Assembly: GCA_963832305.1 (NCBI GenBank)
Contig: CAWHTU010000003.1
Coordinates: forward strand, 1 to 64,000
Reading direction: 5' to 3'
Length of the DNA stretch: 64,000 nt
Source: Roseiarcus sp963832305
Lineage (GTDB): Bacteria; Pseudomonadota; Alphaproteobacteria; Rhizobiales; Beijerinckiaceae
The notes under the pieces were generated by a model, which was given only the letters and a program-made list of their open reading frames with translations, had not been told where the DNA came from and made no database searches. Positions 8,921 to 18,115 of this stretch are shown here, in pieces. A program made the position numbers and the translations under genes. The stretch's first letter is position 1, and each line of letters begins with the position of its first letter.

Positions 8921-9068
8921 CGCGATTCTTGGGAGGTTGCAAGCGTCTTTAAGGCAGAAGGCGCGACGGCGCCAATCGCGTTCGCGTGATGAGGCCTCGC
9001 CCGCGCAAAGTCCCGGTTCCGGCGAGGCAGATTTTCCGCTACCGTGTCCTTGCGAGGAGGAGACGCCA

Positions 9069-10019
9069 ATGCAGCTTCGCCGTCTGGGACGCACCGATCT
9101 TTCCATCGCGCCGCTGGTTCTCGGCGGCAACGTGTTCGGCTGGACGGCGGACAAGAAAACCTCGTTCGCGGTGCTCGATCGCTTTGCCGCGGCCGGCCTC
9201 AACGCGATCGACACCGCCGATGTCTATTCGGCCTGGGTCCCCGGCAACCACGGCGGCGAATCCGAGACCATCATCGGCGAATGGATGAAGGCGCGAGGCA
9301 ATCGCAATCGCGTCATCGTCATCACCAAGGTCGGCTCGCCGATGGGTCAGGGCAAGGAGGGCCTCAAGGCGGCCTATATCGAGGAGGCGGTCGAAGCGTC
9401 GCTCAAGCGCCTTCAGACCGATGCGATCGACCTCTATCTCTCCCATTGGCCGGACATGGCGACGCCGTTCGACGAGACGCTCGCGGCCTATCAGCGCCTG
9501 ATCGAGAAGGGCAAGATCCGCTGGTGCGGCGCCTCGAACCTCACCACCGACCTGCTCAAGGCGGCGCTCGCGGCGGCCAAGGCCAAGGGGCTCCCGCGCT
9601 ACGAAGTCCTGCAGCCGGAATATAATCTTGCCGACCGGCAGGGGTTCGAATCGGGGCTAGCCGAGCTCTGCGTCCGCGAGGAGATCGGCGTCATCACCTA
9701 TTTCAGCCTCGCCAAGGGCTTTCTCTCGGGCAAGTACCGGGGCGAAAAGGACCTCGCCGGAAGCGCGCGCGCGGACGGGGTCAAGGCCTATCTCAATCCG
9801 CGCGGATTTCGCATCCTCGACGCGCTCGAGAAGGTCGCCGCGAGCCACAAGGCTAAGCCCGCGGAAGTCGCGCTCGCCTGGGTCATGGCGAGGCCCGGCG
9901 TCACCGCGCCGATCGCGAGCGCGACCTCGGTCGAGCAGGTCGACAGCCTCGTCCGCGCAACCGAACTTAAGCTGACAAAGGCCGACATGGCGGCGCTCGA
10001 CACGGCGAGCGCGCCCTGA
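9069..10019 (+). CDS. Aldo/keto reductase
   Basis: The 316-residue cytosolic NADPH-dependent oxidoreductase is predicted to be a TIM barrel. The family motifs are present: catalytic Asp/Tyr (NAIDTADVYS), catalytic Lys (VIVITKVGSP), His (IDLYLSHWPD) and the cofactor-binding end (APIASATSVEQV). Strong GAGGAGGAG ribosome binding site 5-13 bases upstream of ATG 9069. It is divergent from the MFS exporter with a ~150-bp intergenic region. The sequence resembles YajO/Tas-like reductases; the physiological substrate is unknown. Confidence 0.9.
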   Translation: MQLRRLGRTDLSIAPLVLGGNVFGWTADKKTSFAVLDRFAAAGLNAIDTADVYSAWVPGNHGGESETIIGEWMKARGNRNRVIVITKVGSPMGQGKEGLKAAYIEEAVEASLKRLQTDAIDLYLSHWPDMATPFDETLAAYQRLIEKGKIRWCGASNLTTDLLKAALAAAKAKGLPRYEVLQPEYNLADRQGFESGLAELCVREEIGVITYFSLAKGFLSGKYRGEKDLAGSARADGVKAYLNPRGFRILDALEKVAASHKAKPAEVALAWVMARPGVTAPIASATSVEQVDSLVRATELKLTKADMAALDTASAP

Positions 10020-10042
10020 GCGCGCGACCCCGCCCTACATCG

Positions 10043-11752
10043 TTATGGTTTAGCCGGCTTCTCGTCGCGCAATTCGCGGCGCAGGATCTTGCCGACGTTG
10101 GTCTTCGGCAGGGCGTCGCGGAACTCGACATGACGCGGGATCTTGTAGCCGGTCATGTTTTGCCTGGAATAGGCGATGAGATCGGCGCCGCTCAGCGTGT
10201 TGTCCTTGCGCACGACGACGATCTTGACCGCCTCCCCGGTCTTCTCGTCGGGGACGCCGACCGCGGCGACCTCGAGCACGCCGGGATGGGTTATCAGCAC
10301 ATCTTCGATTTCATTGGGATAGACGTTGAAGCCGGAGACATTGATCATGTCTTTCTTGCGGTCGACGACGAACACATAGCCACGCTCGTCCACTTGCGCG
10401 ATGTCGCCGGTGCGTAAGTAACCGTCGGCGTCCATCACGTTGGCGGTCTCATCGGCCATGTTCCAGTAGCCGGCCATGACCTGCGGGCCCTTGATGCATA
10501 ATTCGCCGACCTCGCCGATCTTGAGGTCGCGGCCGCCGCCGTCGCGAACGGCGATATCGGTCGAAGGCAGCGGCAGGCCGATCGCGCCGGTGAAGTCCTC
10601 GATGGTGAGCGGATTGGCGACCGCGGCGGGAGAGGTCTCGGTCAGTCCGTAGGCTTCGATCAGCGGCTTGCCGGTCAGGGATTTCCACCGCTCGGCGACC
10701 ACGCGCTGGACCGCCATGCCGCCGCCGATCGCCAGATGCAGACGCGAGAAATCGAGCCGGACGAAATCCTGGTTGTTGAGCAGCGCGTTGAAGAGGGTGT
10801 TGACGCCGACAATGACCGTGCACGGCGTCTTTCGCAGCGCCTTGACGAGGGCCGGGATGTCGCGCGGATTGGCGATCAGGAGATTAGATCCGCCGATCAT
10901 CACCGGGACGAAGCAGTTCGCCTGAAGCGCAAACACATGGTAGAGCGGCAACGCCGCCAGGAATGTTTCGCCCTCGGGGCTGACCGCCGCCGCGATCCAG
11001 GCGTGGACCTGCTGCAGATTGGCGATCATGTTGCGATGGGTCAGCATCGCCGCCTTCGGCACGCCGGTTGTCCCGCCGGTGTATTGCAGGAACGCAACGT
11101 CGGCCGGCTCGACCAGCGCCTCCGAGAAGGCGTGCGCTCTTCCGAGCGCGAGCGCGCGATTGAACCGCTCCGCCTGCTCGAGGCGAAAGGCGGGAACCGC
11201 GCGCCGGACGTGGCGCAGGACAAGATTGACGATCCGCCCGCGCGCGGCGCCCAATAGGTCGCCCGCGCCGGTGACCACGACAGACCTGACCGCTGTGCCG
11301 CCGATCGCCTTCTCGAGCACGCCCGCGAAGTTCTCCAGCACCACGATCGCTTCCGCGCCCGAATCGGCAAGCTGATGCTTGAGCTCGCGCGCCGAGTAGA
11401 GCGGGTTGCAGTTGACGACCACGTAGCCCGCGCGCAGCGCCCCGAACATGGCGATCGGGTACTGCAGCAGGTTGGGCAGCATCAGCGCGACGCGAGCGCC
11501 GCGCGGCAGTCGAACCACGTTTTGCAGGTAGGAACCGAAGGCGCGCGACCTTTCATCAAGTTCGCCATAGGAGATCGCCTTGCCCATGCTGATGAAGGCG
11601 GTCCGGTCGCGAAACCTGGCGACGCTCGCGGCGAAAAACTCTCCGAGCGAGCGAAAGACGGTCGGGTCGATTTCGGCCGGAACGCCGCGGGGATAGGACT
11701 TGAGCCAGACCCGTTCCATATCGTCCTCGTCGTCAAGGCCACGGTCGCTCAT
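10043..11752 (-). CDS. fadD: Long-chain fatty acid-CoA ligase
   Basis: It activates fatty acids to acyl-CoA with ATP at the inner face of the membrane. The 569-residue protein shows the adenylate-forming signature (YTGGTTGVPKAAMLTHRN), the motif AYGLTETSPA, the hinge region (YLRTGDIAQVDERGYVFVVD, RKKDMINVSGFNVYPNEIED) and the catalytic C-terminal Lys context (LPKTNVGKILRREL). The MERVWLKSYPRGVP segment matches the FadD N-terminus, so ATG 11719, preceded by GAGGA, is a real alternative start. ATG 11770 is rejected because it lies in a REP-like repeat. The acyl-CoA dehydrogenase/hydratase pair lies 48 kb away. Confidence 0.9.
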   Translation of the reverse strand: MSDRGLDDEDDMERVWLKSYPRGVPAEIDPTVFRSLGEFFAASVARFRDRTAFISMGKAISYGELDERSRAFGSYLQNVVRLPRGARVALMLPNLLQYPIAMFGALRAGYVVVNCNPLYSARELKHQLADSGAEAIVVLENFAGVLEKAIGGTAVRSVVVTGAGDLLGAARGRIVNLVLRHVRRAVPAFRLEQAERFNRALALGRAHAFSEALVEPADVAFLQYTGGTTGVPKAAMLTHRNMIANLQQVHAWIAAAVSPEGETFLAALPLYHVFALQANCFVPVMIGGSNLLIANPRDIPALVKALRKTPCTVIVGVNTLFNALLNNQDFVRLDFSRLHLAIGGGMAVQRVVAERWKSLTGKPLIEAYGLTETSPAAVANPLTIEDFTGAIGLPLPSTDIAVRDGGGRDLKIGEVGELCIKGPQVMAGYWNMADETANVMDADGYLRTGDIAQVDERGYVFVVDRKKDMINVSGFNVYPNEIEDVLITHPGVLEVAAVGVPDEKTGEAVKIVVVRKDNTLSGADLIAYSRQNMTGYKIPRHVEFRDALPKTNVGKILRRELRDEKPAKP

Positions 11753-11764
11753 CGGCAGGGCCCC

Positions 11765-11840
11765 TGTCATTCCCGCGAACGCGGGAACCCAGAGGCCTCT
11801 ACGCCGGCAAGTCTGGATACCCGCTTTCGCGGGTATGACA
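11765..11840. repeat. REP-like palindromic repeat, copy 1
   Basis: Two hairpins face each other: TGTCATTCCCGCGAACGCGG on the left and CCGCTTTCGCGGGTATGACA on the right, joined by CAAGTCTGGATA. The outer ends are also complementary (TGTCAT/ATGACA). This is the common GTCATTCCCGCG-type intergenic palindrome of alphaproteobacteria. Confidence 0.8.
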
Positions 11841-11932
11841 ACCTCGGGGCCACGTCCCTGCGGTTATGACAATGTCGGGGCCACGTCGCGCGGCCGGCGC
11901 CGCCGGCGGACCAGTCCGCCCCTGTCATTCCC

Positions 11933-11998
11933 GCGAACGCGGGAATCCAGCGCGGCCGGCGGCGGCAAGTCTGGATACCCGCTTTCGCGGGTATGACA
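11933..11998. repeat. REP-like palindromic repeat, copy 2
   Basis: It has the same outer arms as the copy at 11765 (TGTCATTCCCGCGAACGCGG ... CGCTTTCGCGGGTATGACA) with a different short centre. Between the copies the word TCGGGGCCACGTC occurs twice, suggesting slippage or serial insertion. Confidence 0.8.
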
Positions 11999-12003
11999 AA
12001 GGC

Positions 12004-12699
12004 CTACAGCAGCGCCTTCTTCGGGTCGCCGACCATGAATTCCCGGGTTTCGGCGTCGACCGAATTCAACAGATCGTGAATGAACTTGTCCTGAACCTTG
12101 AAGCTTTGCTCGGGCGGGATGCCGATGGTCGATACCCGGAACAGCGCGCCGTCAGGAATCCATCCCCTGAGGCCGTATCCAAGCTTCAGCGCCTGGCGCG
12201 CCCAGTTGCTGTTCGAATTGTCGTAACCGATCCTCATCCAGTAACTGATCGGCTCGACGCGCTCCTCGCGCGCAGCGACGAGCCGCGTCAGTTTGAGCGC
12301 CGGCTCGGACGGCGCGTAGGCGAGTCTGGTCGCGCTCGTCTTTGACACCCGGAAGCCCTGCGCGGTGTAGCACACTTCCGGATGATGCAGTTGCAGGCGG
12401 TCGCTTTGGCTCTCGCCGTAGGCCACCATCAGCATGACGATATGTCCGTCCGAATCGATAAAGCCGCGCGACGCCTCCTGGTTGTAGACTTCGCGTTCGA
12501 GCGAGTCCGGGGGCGCTGGCGCAACCACGTTCAACCCTTCGACCGGCTTCCAGTCGCCGAATGCCGTCGGCAGGCGCTTGTTGATATCGAACACGTCGTG
12601 CGTATGCGCCATCAGTCTGTGCGGCGTCAGCACGATCGCAAGCAGCATCGCCGCCAGCATCGCCACGCAGGCGAGGAGAATATTGGTCGAACGCGCCAT
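12004..12699 (-). CDS. epsI: EpsI family exosortase-associated protein
   Basis: The 231-residue protein has one N-terminal membrane span (NILLACVAMLAAMLLAIVLT) and a periplasmic EpsI/DUF3485 domain. The family-typical segments are visible: LPTAFGDWKPVEGL, VAYGESQSDRLQLHHPEVCY, TAQGFRVS and GYDNSNSNWARQALKLG. EpsI proteins accompany or are fused to exosortases that process PEP-CTERM proteins and exopolysaccharide export. No exosortase gene is visible here, but two PEP-CTERM substrates lie 3.5-5 kb downstream. ATG 12699 is chosen because the membrane segment follows directly. Confidence 0.88.
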   Translation of the reverse strand: MARSTNILLACVAMLAAMLLAIVLTPHRLMAHTHDVFDINKRLPTAFGDWKPVEGLNVVAPAPPDSLEREVYNQEASRGFIDSDGHIVMLMVAYGESQSDRLQLHHPEVCYTAQGFRVSKTSATRLAYAPSEPALKLTRLVAAREERVEPISYWMRIGYDNSNSNWARQALKLGYGLRGWIPDGALFRVSTIGIPPEQSFKVQDKFIHDLLNSVDAETREFMVGDPKKALL

Positions 12700-12957
12700 C
12701 CGAGGCTCCGGTTCGCGCCGAACTCGCGCGCGAGGTTGTAGACATATCTGCCGCACACGCCCGGCGCAACACCGGCGACTGCGCCCTCATGGATGTAAAA
12801 AAGGGCGGCCGCGCGGACGAATTTGGCCGAAATCTTGGAGCCCGCAGGCGGGTCGACGAGGTTAGGCTTGCCGGATGGGCGGAATTGGGTTCGAACAGAG
12901 GCTTCGCGAGCCGCGCCCGGCGTCCTCCGCGAAACGATCAATGGATGAGGCGAACCG

Positions 12958-14460
12958 ATGACCAGCGACGACGTGCTCGAGCGCGCGGGGTTGACCCCGG
13001 CGGAGATTGGCGGGGGCTCGCTCACTGTCCGCTCGCCGATCGACGGGGCCGAGATCGCTCGGATCCGGGAGACGCCGCCTGACGACATGCCGGCGGTCAT
13101 CGAGCGGGCGCGGAACGCCTTTCTCGCCTGGCGCGAGGTTCCGGCGCCCCGGCGGGGCGAGCTCGTGCGCCTCCTCGGCGAGGAGCTTCGCGCCTCGAAG
13201 GAGGCTCTCGGCGCCCTCGTCACGCTCGAGGTCGGCAAAATCGTCTCAGAGGGTCTGGGCGAAGTGCAGGAGATGATCGACATCTGCGATTTCGCCGTCG
13301 GACTCTCGCGGCAATTGCACGGTCTCGTCATCGCCTCCGAGCGCCCCGGCCACCGGATGGCGGAGACGTGGCATCCGCTCGGGCCGTGCGCGATCATTTC
13401 CGCGTTCAACTTCCCGGTTGCGGTCTGGTCCTGGAACGCCGCGCTCGCGCTCATCTGCGGCGATCCGGTGATCTGGAAACCATCGGAGAAGACGCCCCTT
13501 TCGGCGCTGGCGACGATGAAGATCCTCGCCCGCGCGATCAAGCGCTTCGGCCCCGATGCGCCTGAAGGTCTCGCCCAACTCGTCATCGGCGGCCCGGCGA
13601 TCGGGGAAGCGCTGGTCGCGTCCCGCCACGTTCCGATCGTCTCGGCCACCGGCTCGACCCGCATGGGCTCGATCGTCGGGCCCAAGGTCGCCGCCCGGTT
13701 CGGCCGCCCGATCCTCGAGCTCGGCGGCAACAATGCGATGATCGTCGCCCCTTCCGCCGATCTCGACATGGCGATCCGGGCGATCGTGTTCTCCGCCGTC
13801 GGCACCGCCGGGCAGCGCTGCACCTCGCTGCGCCGCCTCATCGTCCACCGTTCGATCCGCCCCGACCTCACCCACCGCCTGGTCAAGGCCTATTCGAGCC
13901 TCCCGATCGGCGATCCGCGCAAGGAGGGGACGCTCGTCGGCCCGCTGATCGACCATGCCGCGCGCGACAGGATGCAGGCGGCGCTCAAGCGCGCCGCGGA
14001 CCAGGGCGGCCTCGTTCACGGCGGGCGCACGGTCGCCGAAGGCGCGCCGAACGGCGGCGCCTATGTCGAGCCGGCGATCGTCGAGATGCCGGGGCAGTCG
14101 GGGATCGTGCGCGAGGAGACCTTCGCCCCGATCCTCTATACGCTCGGCTACGAGGCGATGGACGAGGCGATCGCGCTCCACAACGACGTCCCCCAGGGCC
14201 TGTCGTCGTCGATCTTCACCCTCAACATGCGCGAGGCGGAGACGTTTCTTTCCGCGACCGGCTCCGACTGCGGCATCGCCAACGTCAACATCGGCCCGTC
14301 GGGCGCCGAGATCGGCGGCGCCTTCGGCGGCGAGAAGGAGACCGGCGGCGGCCGCGAGAGCGGCTCCGACGCCTGGAAGTCCTACATGCGCCGGCAGACG
14401 AGCACGGTGAACTATTCGGCCAAGCTGCCGCTGGCGCAGGGGGTGAGGTTCGACTTTTGA
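12958..14460 (+). CDS. amaB: ALDH7-type aldehyde dehydrogenase (aminoadipate-semialdehyde dehydrogenase-like)
   Basis: The 500-residue NAD-dependent dehydrogenase has catalytic Cys288 (GTAGQRCTSLRRL) and general base Glu254 (LELGGNNAMIV), with NAD-binding segments PLGPCAIISAFNFPVAVWSW and WKPSEKTPLSA. Overall it resembles the ALDH7A1/AmaB/Pcd group that oxidises alpha-aminoadipate semialdehyde in lysine degradation. The 3' neighbour is an FAD oxidoreductase; no lysine aminotransferase or cyclodeaminase is adjacent, so the substrate is inferred from family only. It is divergent from epsI. Confidence 0.85.
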   Translation: MTSDDVLERAGLTPAEIGGGSLTVRSPIDGAEIARIRETPPDDMPAVIERARNAFLAWREVPAPRRGELVRLLGEELRASKEALGALVTLEVGKIVSEGLGEVQEMIDICDFAVGLSRQLHGLVIASERPGHRMAETWHPLGPCAIISAFNFPVAVWSWNAALALICGDPVIWKPSEKTPLSALATMKILARAIKRFGPDAPEGLAQLVIGGPAIGEALVASRHVPIVSATGSTRMGSIVGPKVAARFGRPILELGGNNAMIVAPSADLDMAIRAIVFSAVGTAGQRCTSLRRLIVHRSIRPDLTHRLVKAYSSLPIGDPRKEGTLVGPLIDHAARDRMQAALKRAADQGGLVHGGRTVAEGAPNGGAYVEPAIVEMPGQSGIVREETFAPILYTLGYEAMDEAIALHNDVPQGLSSSIFTLNMREAETFLSATGSDCGIANVNIGPSGAEIGGAFGGEKETGGGRESGSDAWKSYMRRQTSTVNYSAKLPLAQGVRFDF

Positions 14461-14471
14461 CGCGCGGGCGC

Positions 14472-14591
14472 GCGCCCTCATCCGGCCCTTCGGGCCACCT
14501 TCTCCCAGAGGGAGAAGGGATGGACGGCGCCGCCGCGCCCCTTCCCCCTCGGGGGAAGGTGGACGCGCGAAGCGCGGCCGGATGAGGGCGC
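14472..14591. repeat. Intergenic inverted repeat (GCGCCCTCATCCGG family)
   Basis: GCGCCCTCATCCGGCC at the left end is inverted at the right end (GGCCGGATGAGGGCGC), enclosing two smaller hairpins: CTTCTCCCAGAGGGAGAAG and CCTTCCCCCTCGGGGGAAGG. This is a dispersed rhizobial palindrome. Sitting between two co-directional genes, it could also attenuate transcription. A decayed partial copy is at 20648. Confidence 0.85.
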
Positions 14592-14613
14592 TCGGCCCTG
14601 GCGCAACGCCGGA

Positions 14614-16224
14614 ATGACCGACGTCATCGTGATCGGCGGCGGCCATAACGGCCTTGTCGCCGCCGCCTATCTCGCCGCCGCGGGGCTCAAGGTCACCGTG
14701 CTCGAGCGCCGGGCGCAGGTCGGCGGCGCGGCGGTCACCGAAGAATTCCATCCCGGCTTCCGCAATTCCGTCGCCGCCTACACCGTCTCGCTTCTGAACC
14801 CGAAGGTCATCCGCGATCTCGACCTTCACGCCCATGGGCTCCGCATTGTCGAGCGCCCCTTAGCGAATTTCCTGCCCCTTCCGGACGGACGGTTCCTCAA
14901 GGTCGCACCGGGGCGCACCAAACCGGAGGTCGAAAAATTCTCGACCCGCGACGCCGGGCGGCTCGCCTCTTATGAGGCGCGGCTCGAGCGCCTGGCCGAC
15001 GTTTTGCGCGCGCTGGCGCTCAAGACCCCGCCGAACCTCGCGACCGGACAGGGGCTCGCCGCCAATCTCGCCGCCCTCGTCGACGCCGCCAAGGTCGGAA
15101 ACCGCCTGCGTTCGCTCGGGCTCGAAGGGCAGCGCGACCTGCATGAAATCTTCACCCGCTCGGCCGGCGACGTCCTCGACCAATGGTTCGAGAGCGATCC
15201 GATCAAGGCGATCCTCGGCTTCGACGGGATCGTCGGGACGTACTCAAGCCCCTATGCCGCGGGAACCGGCTACGTGCTCCTGCACCATTGCTGGGGCGAG
15301 GTGAACGGCAGGCGCGGCGTCTGGGGCCACGCGATCGGCGGCATGGGCGCGATCACGCAAGCGATGGCGCGCGCCTGCGCCGCGCGCGGGGTCGAGATTC
15401 GCGCGAACTCGGCAGTCCGCGAGATTCTCGTCGAGAAAGGCCGCGCCGCCGGCGTCGTCACGGGCGCGGGCGAGAAGATCGCGGCCCGCGCGGTCGTATC
15501 GAACCTCCACCCGAAGCTCACCTTTGAGCGCCTTCTCGACCCCGCTTTGCTGCCGGCCGACTTCCGCGCCCGCATCGCCTCTTACCGGAGCGGCTCGGGC
15601 TCGTTCCGGATGAATCTCGCCCTGAGCGAGCTCCCGAGCTTCGCCGCGCTGCCGGGGCGCGCGGCGGCGGAGCATCACGGCGCCGGAATCGTGATCGCCC
15701 CCAGCCTCGCCTACATGGAGCGCGCCTTCTTCGACGCCCGGCTCTCGGGCTGGTCGGCGAAGCCGATCGTCGAAATGCTGATCCCCTCGACGCTTGACGA
15801 TTCGCTTGCGCCCGCCGGACGGCACGTCGCCTCGCTGTTCTGCCAGCATGTCGCCCCCGAGCTCCCGGACGGGCGCTCGTGGGACGCAGCGCGCGAAACC
15901 GTCGCCGATCTCATGATCGACACGGTCGAATGCTACGCGCCCGGCTTTAAGCGCTCGGTCATCGCCCGCCAGATCCTGACGCCCCTCGACCTCGAGCGCG
16001 ATTTCGGCCTTGTCGGCGGCGACATTTTTCACGGGAAGCTCAGCCTCGACCAGCTCTATTCGGCTCGTCCCGTCCTCGGCCACGCCGACTACCGCTCGCC
16101 CATTCCGGGCCTCTACATGTGCGGCGCCTCGACCCACCCCGGCGGCGGGGTCACCGGCGCCCCCGGCTTCAACGCCGCGCGCGAGATGATCCGCGATCTT
16201 CGCGCACGGCGGTGGCGGCGATGA
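14614..16224 (+). CDS. Phytoene-desaturase-like NAD(P)/FAD-dependent oxidoreductase
   Basis: The 536-residue flavoprotein begins with the dinucleotide-binding motif (VIVIGGGHNGLVAAAYLAAA, then VLERRAQVGGAAVTEE). A C-terminal FAD-contact segment is also visible (PGLYMCGASTHPGGGVTGAP). This is the PYROXD2/CrtI-like architecture. No phytoene synthase or other carotenoid gene is nearby, so a carotenoid role is not supported. The ATG at 14614 follows the palindromic repeat with no strong ribosome binding site. Confidence 0.85.
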   Translation: MTDVIVIGGGHNGLVAAAYLAAAGLKVTVLERRAQVGGAAVTEEFHPGFRNSVAAYTVSLLNPKVIRDLDLHAHGLRIVERPLANFLPLPDGRFLKVAPGRTKPEVEKFSTRDAGRLASYEARLERLADVLRALALKTPPNLATGQGLAANLAALVDAAKVGNRLRSLGLEGQRDLHEIFTRSAGDVLDQWFESDPIKAILGFDGIVGTYSSPYAAGTGYVLLHHCWGEVNGRRGVWGHAIGGMGAITQAMARACAARGVEIRANSAVREILVEKGRAAGVVTGAGEKIAARAVVSNLHPKLTFERLLDPALLPADFRARIASYRSGSGSFRMNLALSELPSFAALPGRAAAEHHGAGIVIAPSLAYMERAFFDARLSGWSAKPIVEMLIPSTLDDSLAPAGRHVASLFCQHVAPELPDGRSWDAARETVADLMIDTVECYAPGFKRSVIARQILTPLDLERDFGLVGGDIFHGKLSLDQLYSARPVLGHADYRSPIPGLYMCGASTHPGGGVTGAPGFNAAREMIRDLRARRWRR

Positions 16225-16225
16225 T

Positions 16226-16708
16226 TCAGACGGCCGTGGCGCCCTTCACCGAGCGGCGATAGCCGGCAAAGCCGAGACCCGCGAAGCCAAGGAGCATCAG
16301 GCCCCACGTCGAAGGCTCCGGCACGGCGCCGATCGTCAGAGTGTAATCGAACTCGTCGTCAGTTATCGCGAACGAACCAATCTTGAACGTCGGGCCGCTT
16401 TCCGGGCCAGTGTACAACTGGTCTCCGAAGTAAGGACTATTGAAGCCTATATGCAAATTCCCGTCGCCAAGCGTAGGGACGAAGAAAATCACGTCAAACC
16501 CGACCGGGCTTCCATCCTCGGTCCCGCTGACGTCATCAAACCCAAAAGATTGGTCGAGTGTGAAAGTATCCGGGGTCGGATTTTGAGGCAGGTCGAAAAT
16601 AAGTGTATGGCCGGCGCCCGTGATCGTAAACGCGAGTTCATTCGCCCGCGCCCCGGCCGCCCATCCCGACATCAGGACGAGAGTCGCTATCGCAAATAGT
16701 TTGCGCAT
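16226..16708 (-). CDS. PEP-CTERM sorting domain protein
   Basis: The 160-residue secreted protein has a signal peptide (MRKLFAIATLVLMSGWAAGA), a low-similarity middle and the C-terminal exosortase recognition tripartite signal: VPEPSTW, a hydrophobic span (GLMLLGFAGLGFAGY) and basic RRS. Such proteins are transported, cleaved and anchored by an exosortase at the cell surface. It is tail to tail with the FAD oxidoreductase (stops within 2 bp) and divergent from the second PEP-CTERM gene. The EpsI gene at 12.0-12.7 kb is the only exosortase-system partner in view. Confidence 0.88.
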   Translation of the reverse strand: MRKLFAIATLVLMSGWAAGARANELAFTITGAGHTLIFDLPQNPTPDTFTLDQSFGFDDVSGTEDGSPVGFDVIFFVPTLGDGNLHIGFNSPYFGDQLYTGPESGPTFKIGSFAITDDEFDYTLTIGAVPEPSTWGLMLLGFAGLGFAGYRRSVKGATAV

Positions 16709-17007
16709 TATCCTACCCCCTTCAGTCGATCCGACCTCACGCCGGACCCCGACTCACTCAAGCCTCGCGCAAGCGTTACTCTCCGTCAAGTTGTCAGATT
16801 TCCAAACCAGAACATCGGCCGCCATTCGTTGCGTCAATGCAGCAACGGTGGTAGAGGTAACGTGTATCCATGAAAAACTTTACTAACCATTTCAGGGAAT
16901 ATCGCAGTATAGGCTGACTTTCCTTGCGGATTTTTTCTGATTTTTCGGGGCTGCGCTCGGCAGCCGCCGCATAGGGATCGTCCGTCGCCATTCGGGGAGG
17001 ACAGGTC

Positions 17008-17741
17008 ATGCAATTCTCACGATCAAAGCAGGCGCGCTTTGGCTTTCTCGCCGCAGGAGTCGCCCTCTCCGCGGCGCTTGGCGGGCCGGCTCAAGCGTCC
17101 GTTGTTACGCCCACGGCCTCGCTGCCGCTCATCGGCATTCCCTACCTGTCGCCGGGCGCGGGCGCGGGCTGCTTTACGGTGGCCACCGCGTGCGTCAATC
17201 CCGGCCCGTTCATTCAGACAAGCGTAGTCTCCGACATCTTCGCCGGGGGCAATCAGGAGATCATCGCGAATGTCACCTATGAAGCGACGCTGACGCCGCC
17301 AGGGCTAACCAACATCATCGGGTCGGTGCTCCTCACTGGAACCGTGGACGAGACGGTCCTCAGCCGAACCTCGGACACCGAAACAGGAACGTTCACCGTT
17401 GATCTCACCGCGCTCACGCTCAGCGGTCCGCTGTCGTTGCCGGGCGAGCCATTACTCGACGGCAAGACCCTTACGGTCGGCCTCGACACTTCGAATCCTT
17501 TGAACACGTCGTCGGGGAAGACGACGATCGCGGCCGACGGCGGCATGTTCAAAATCGACAGTTTCTTCGACGTATTCGCCGACATTTCGCTCGACTTGTC
17601 GCCGTCGCCGTCTCCCTCCACCTCGGTCGGACCGATCCGCTGGTCGCCGTGCCCGAGCCCTCGACCTGGGCGATGATGCTGCTCGGCTTCGCAGGCCTCG
17701 GTTACGCCGGATTCCGGCGATTGGCCGCTTCGGCCAAGTAG
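17008..17741 (+). CDS. PEP-CTERM sorting domain protein, frameshifted just before the sorting signal
   Basis: The first frame gives a signal peptide (FGFLAAGVALSAALGGPAQA) and ~190 residues of secreted domain rich in Thr, Ser and Pro. It ends prematurely at 17676. In another frame, immediately after the break near 17640, the sequence reads LVAVPEPSTWAMMLLGFAGL, then GYAGFRRLAASAK and a TAG at 17739. One missing C (CGCTGG for CGCCTGG) restores GPIRLVAVPEPST and a ~244-residue protein. As read, the product would lose its membrane anchor and exosortase site. GGGGAGGACAGGTC precedes the ATG. Confidence 0.85.
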
Positions 17742-17819
17742 GAAGGGGACGTGGGCGGTCTCGTCATCGCGAGCGCGAGCGTGAGCGTAGCAGCCCAAAA
17801 TAAATCGCGTTTGGATCGA

Positions 17820-17839
17820 CGCGGCGCTTTGTCGCCGCG
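17820..17839 (+). terminator. Hairpin downstream of the PEP-CTERM gene
   Basis: A perfect 7-bp GC stem (CGCGGCG / CGCCGCG) with a 6-nt loop lies 79 bp after the stop. It has no T-run, so intrinsic termination is only possible. The rest of 17742-18026 shows no convincing gene. Confidence 0.3.
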
Positions 17840-18026
17840 CCCGGCGTCGAGATCGGCGAGGCTGGGACCGGCCATTGTGCGCTTTCTCGCACGCTCCATG
17901 GGAGTAAGACTGACCATAGCACGGGAAGCGGAAGCGGACGTGCGTGCGGGCGCACAGACGTAGCTCCCAAACATTTGACCGCTCTATCAGAGTGAGATCG
18001 GGGCCCGGGAAGACGCGGGAGTGCGC

Positions 18027-18054
18027 TTGACTTTCACGACAGAAATGATATAGG
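18027..18054 (+). promoter_or_regulatory. Sigma-70-like promoter before the small membrane protein
   Basis: TTGACT, a 16-base spacer and TATAGG lie about 60 bases upstream of ATG 18116 in a locally AT-rich stretch. The match to the consensus is better than elsewhere in this GC-rich intergenic DNA. It could drive the 18116-20622 group. Confidence 0.5.
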
Positions 18055-18115
18055 GGTTTACTTTAAACGAAGAATATGAATTCAGTTGTTTGACTGAATA
18101 GAGGGGGGATCTGCC

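Noticed and set aside
11765..11998. CRISPR-like array
   Set aside because: Two inverted-arm palindromes are present, not direct repeats with regular unique spacers; they are REP-like elements.
14614..16224. Carotenoid biosynthesis role for the CrtI-like protein
   Set aside because: No phytoene synthase, cyclase or other carotenoid gene is nearby, and the protein resembles the general PYROXD2-like group.
17702..17974. 90-codon minus-strand frame after the PEP-CTERM gene
   Set aside because: No ribosome binding site and a composition typical of noncoding GC-rich DNA; it overlaps the PEP-CTERM 3' end.
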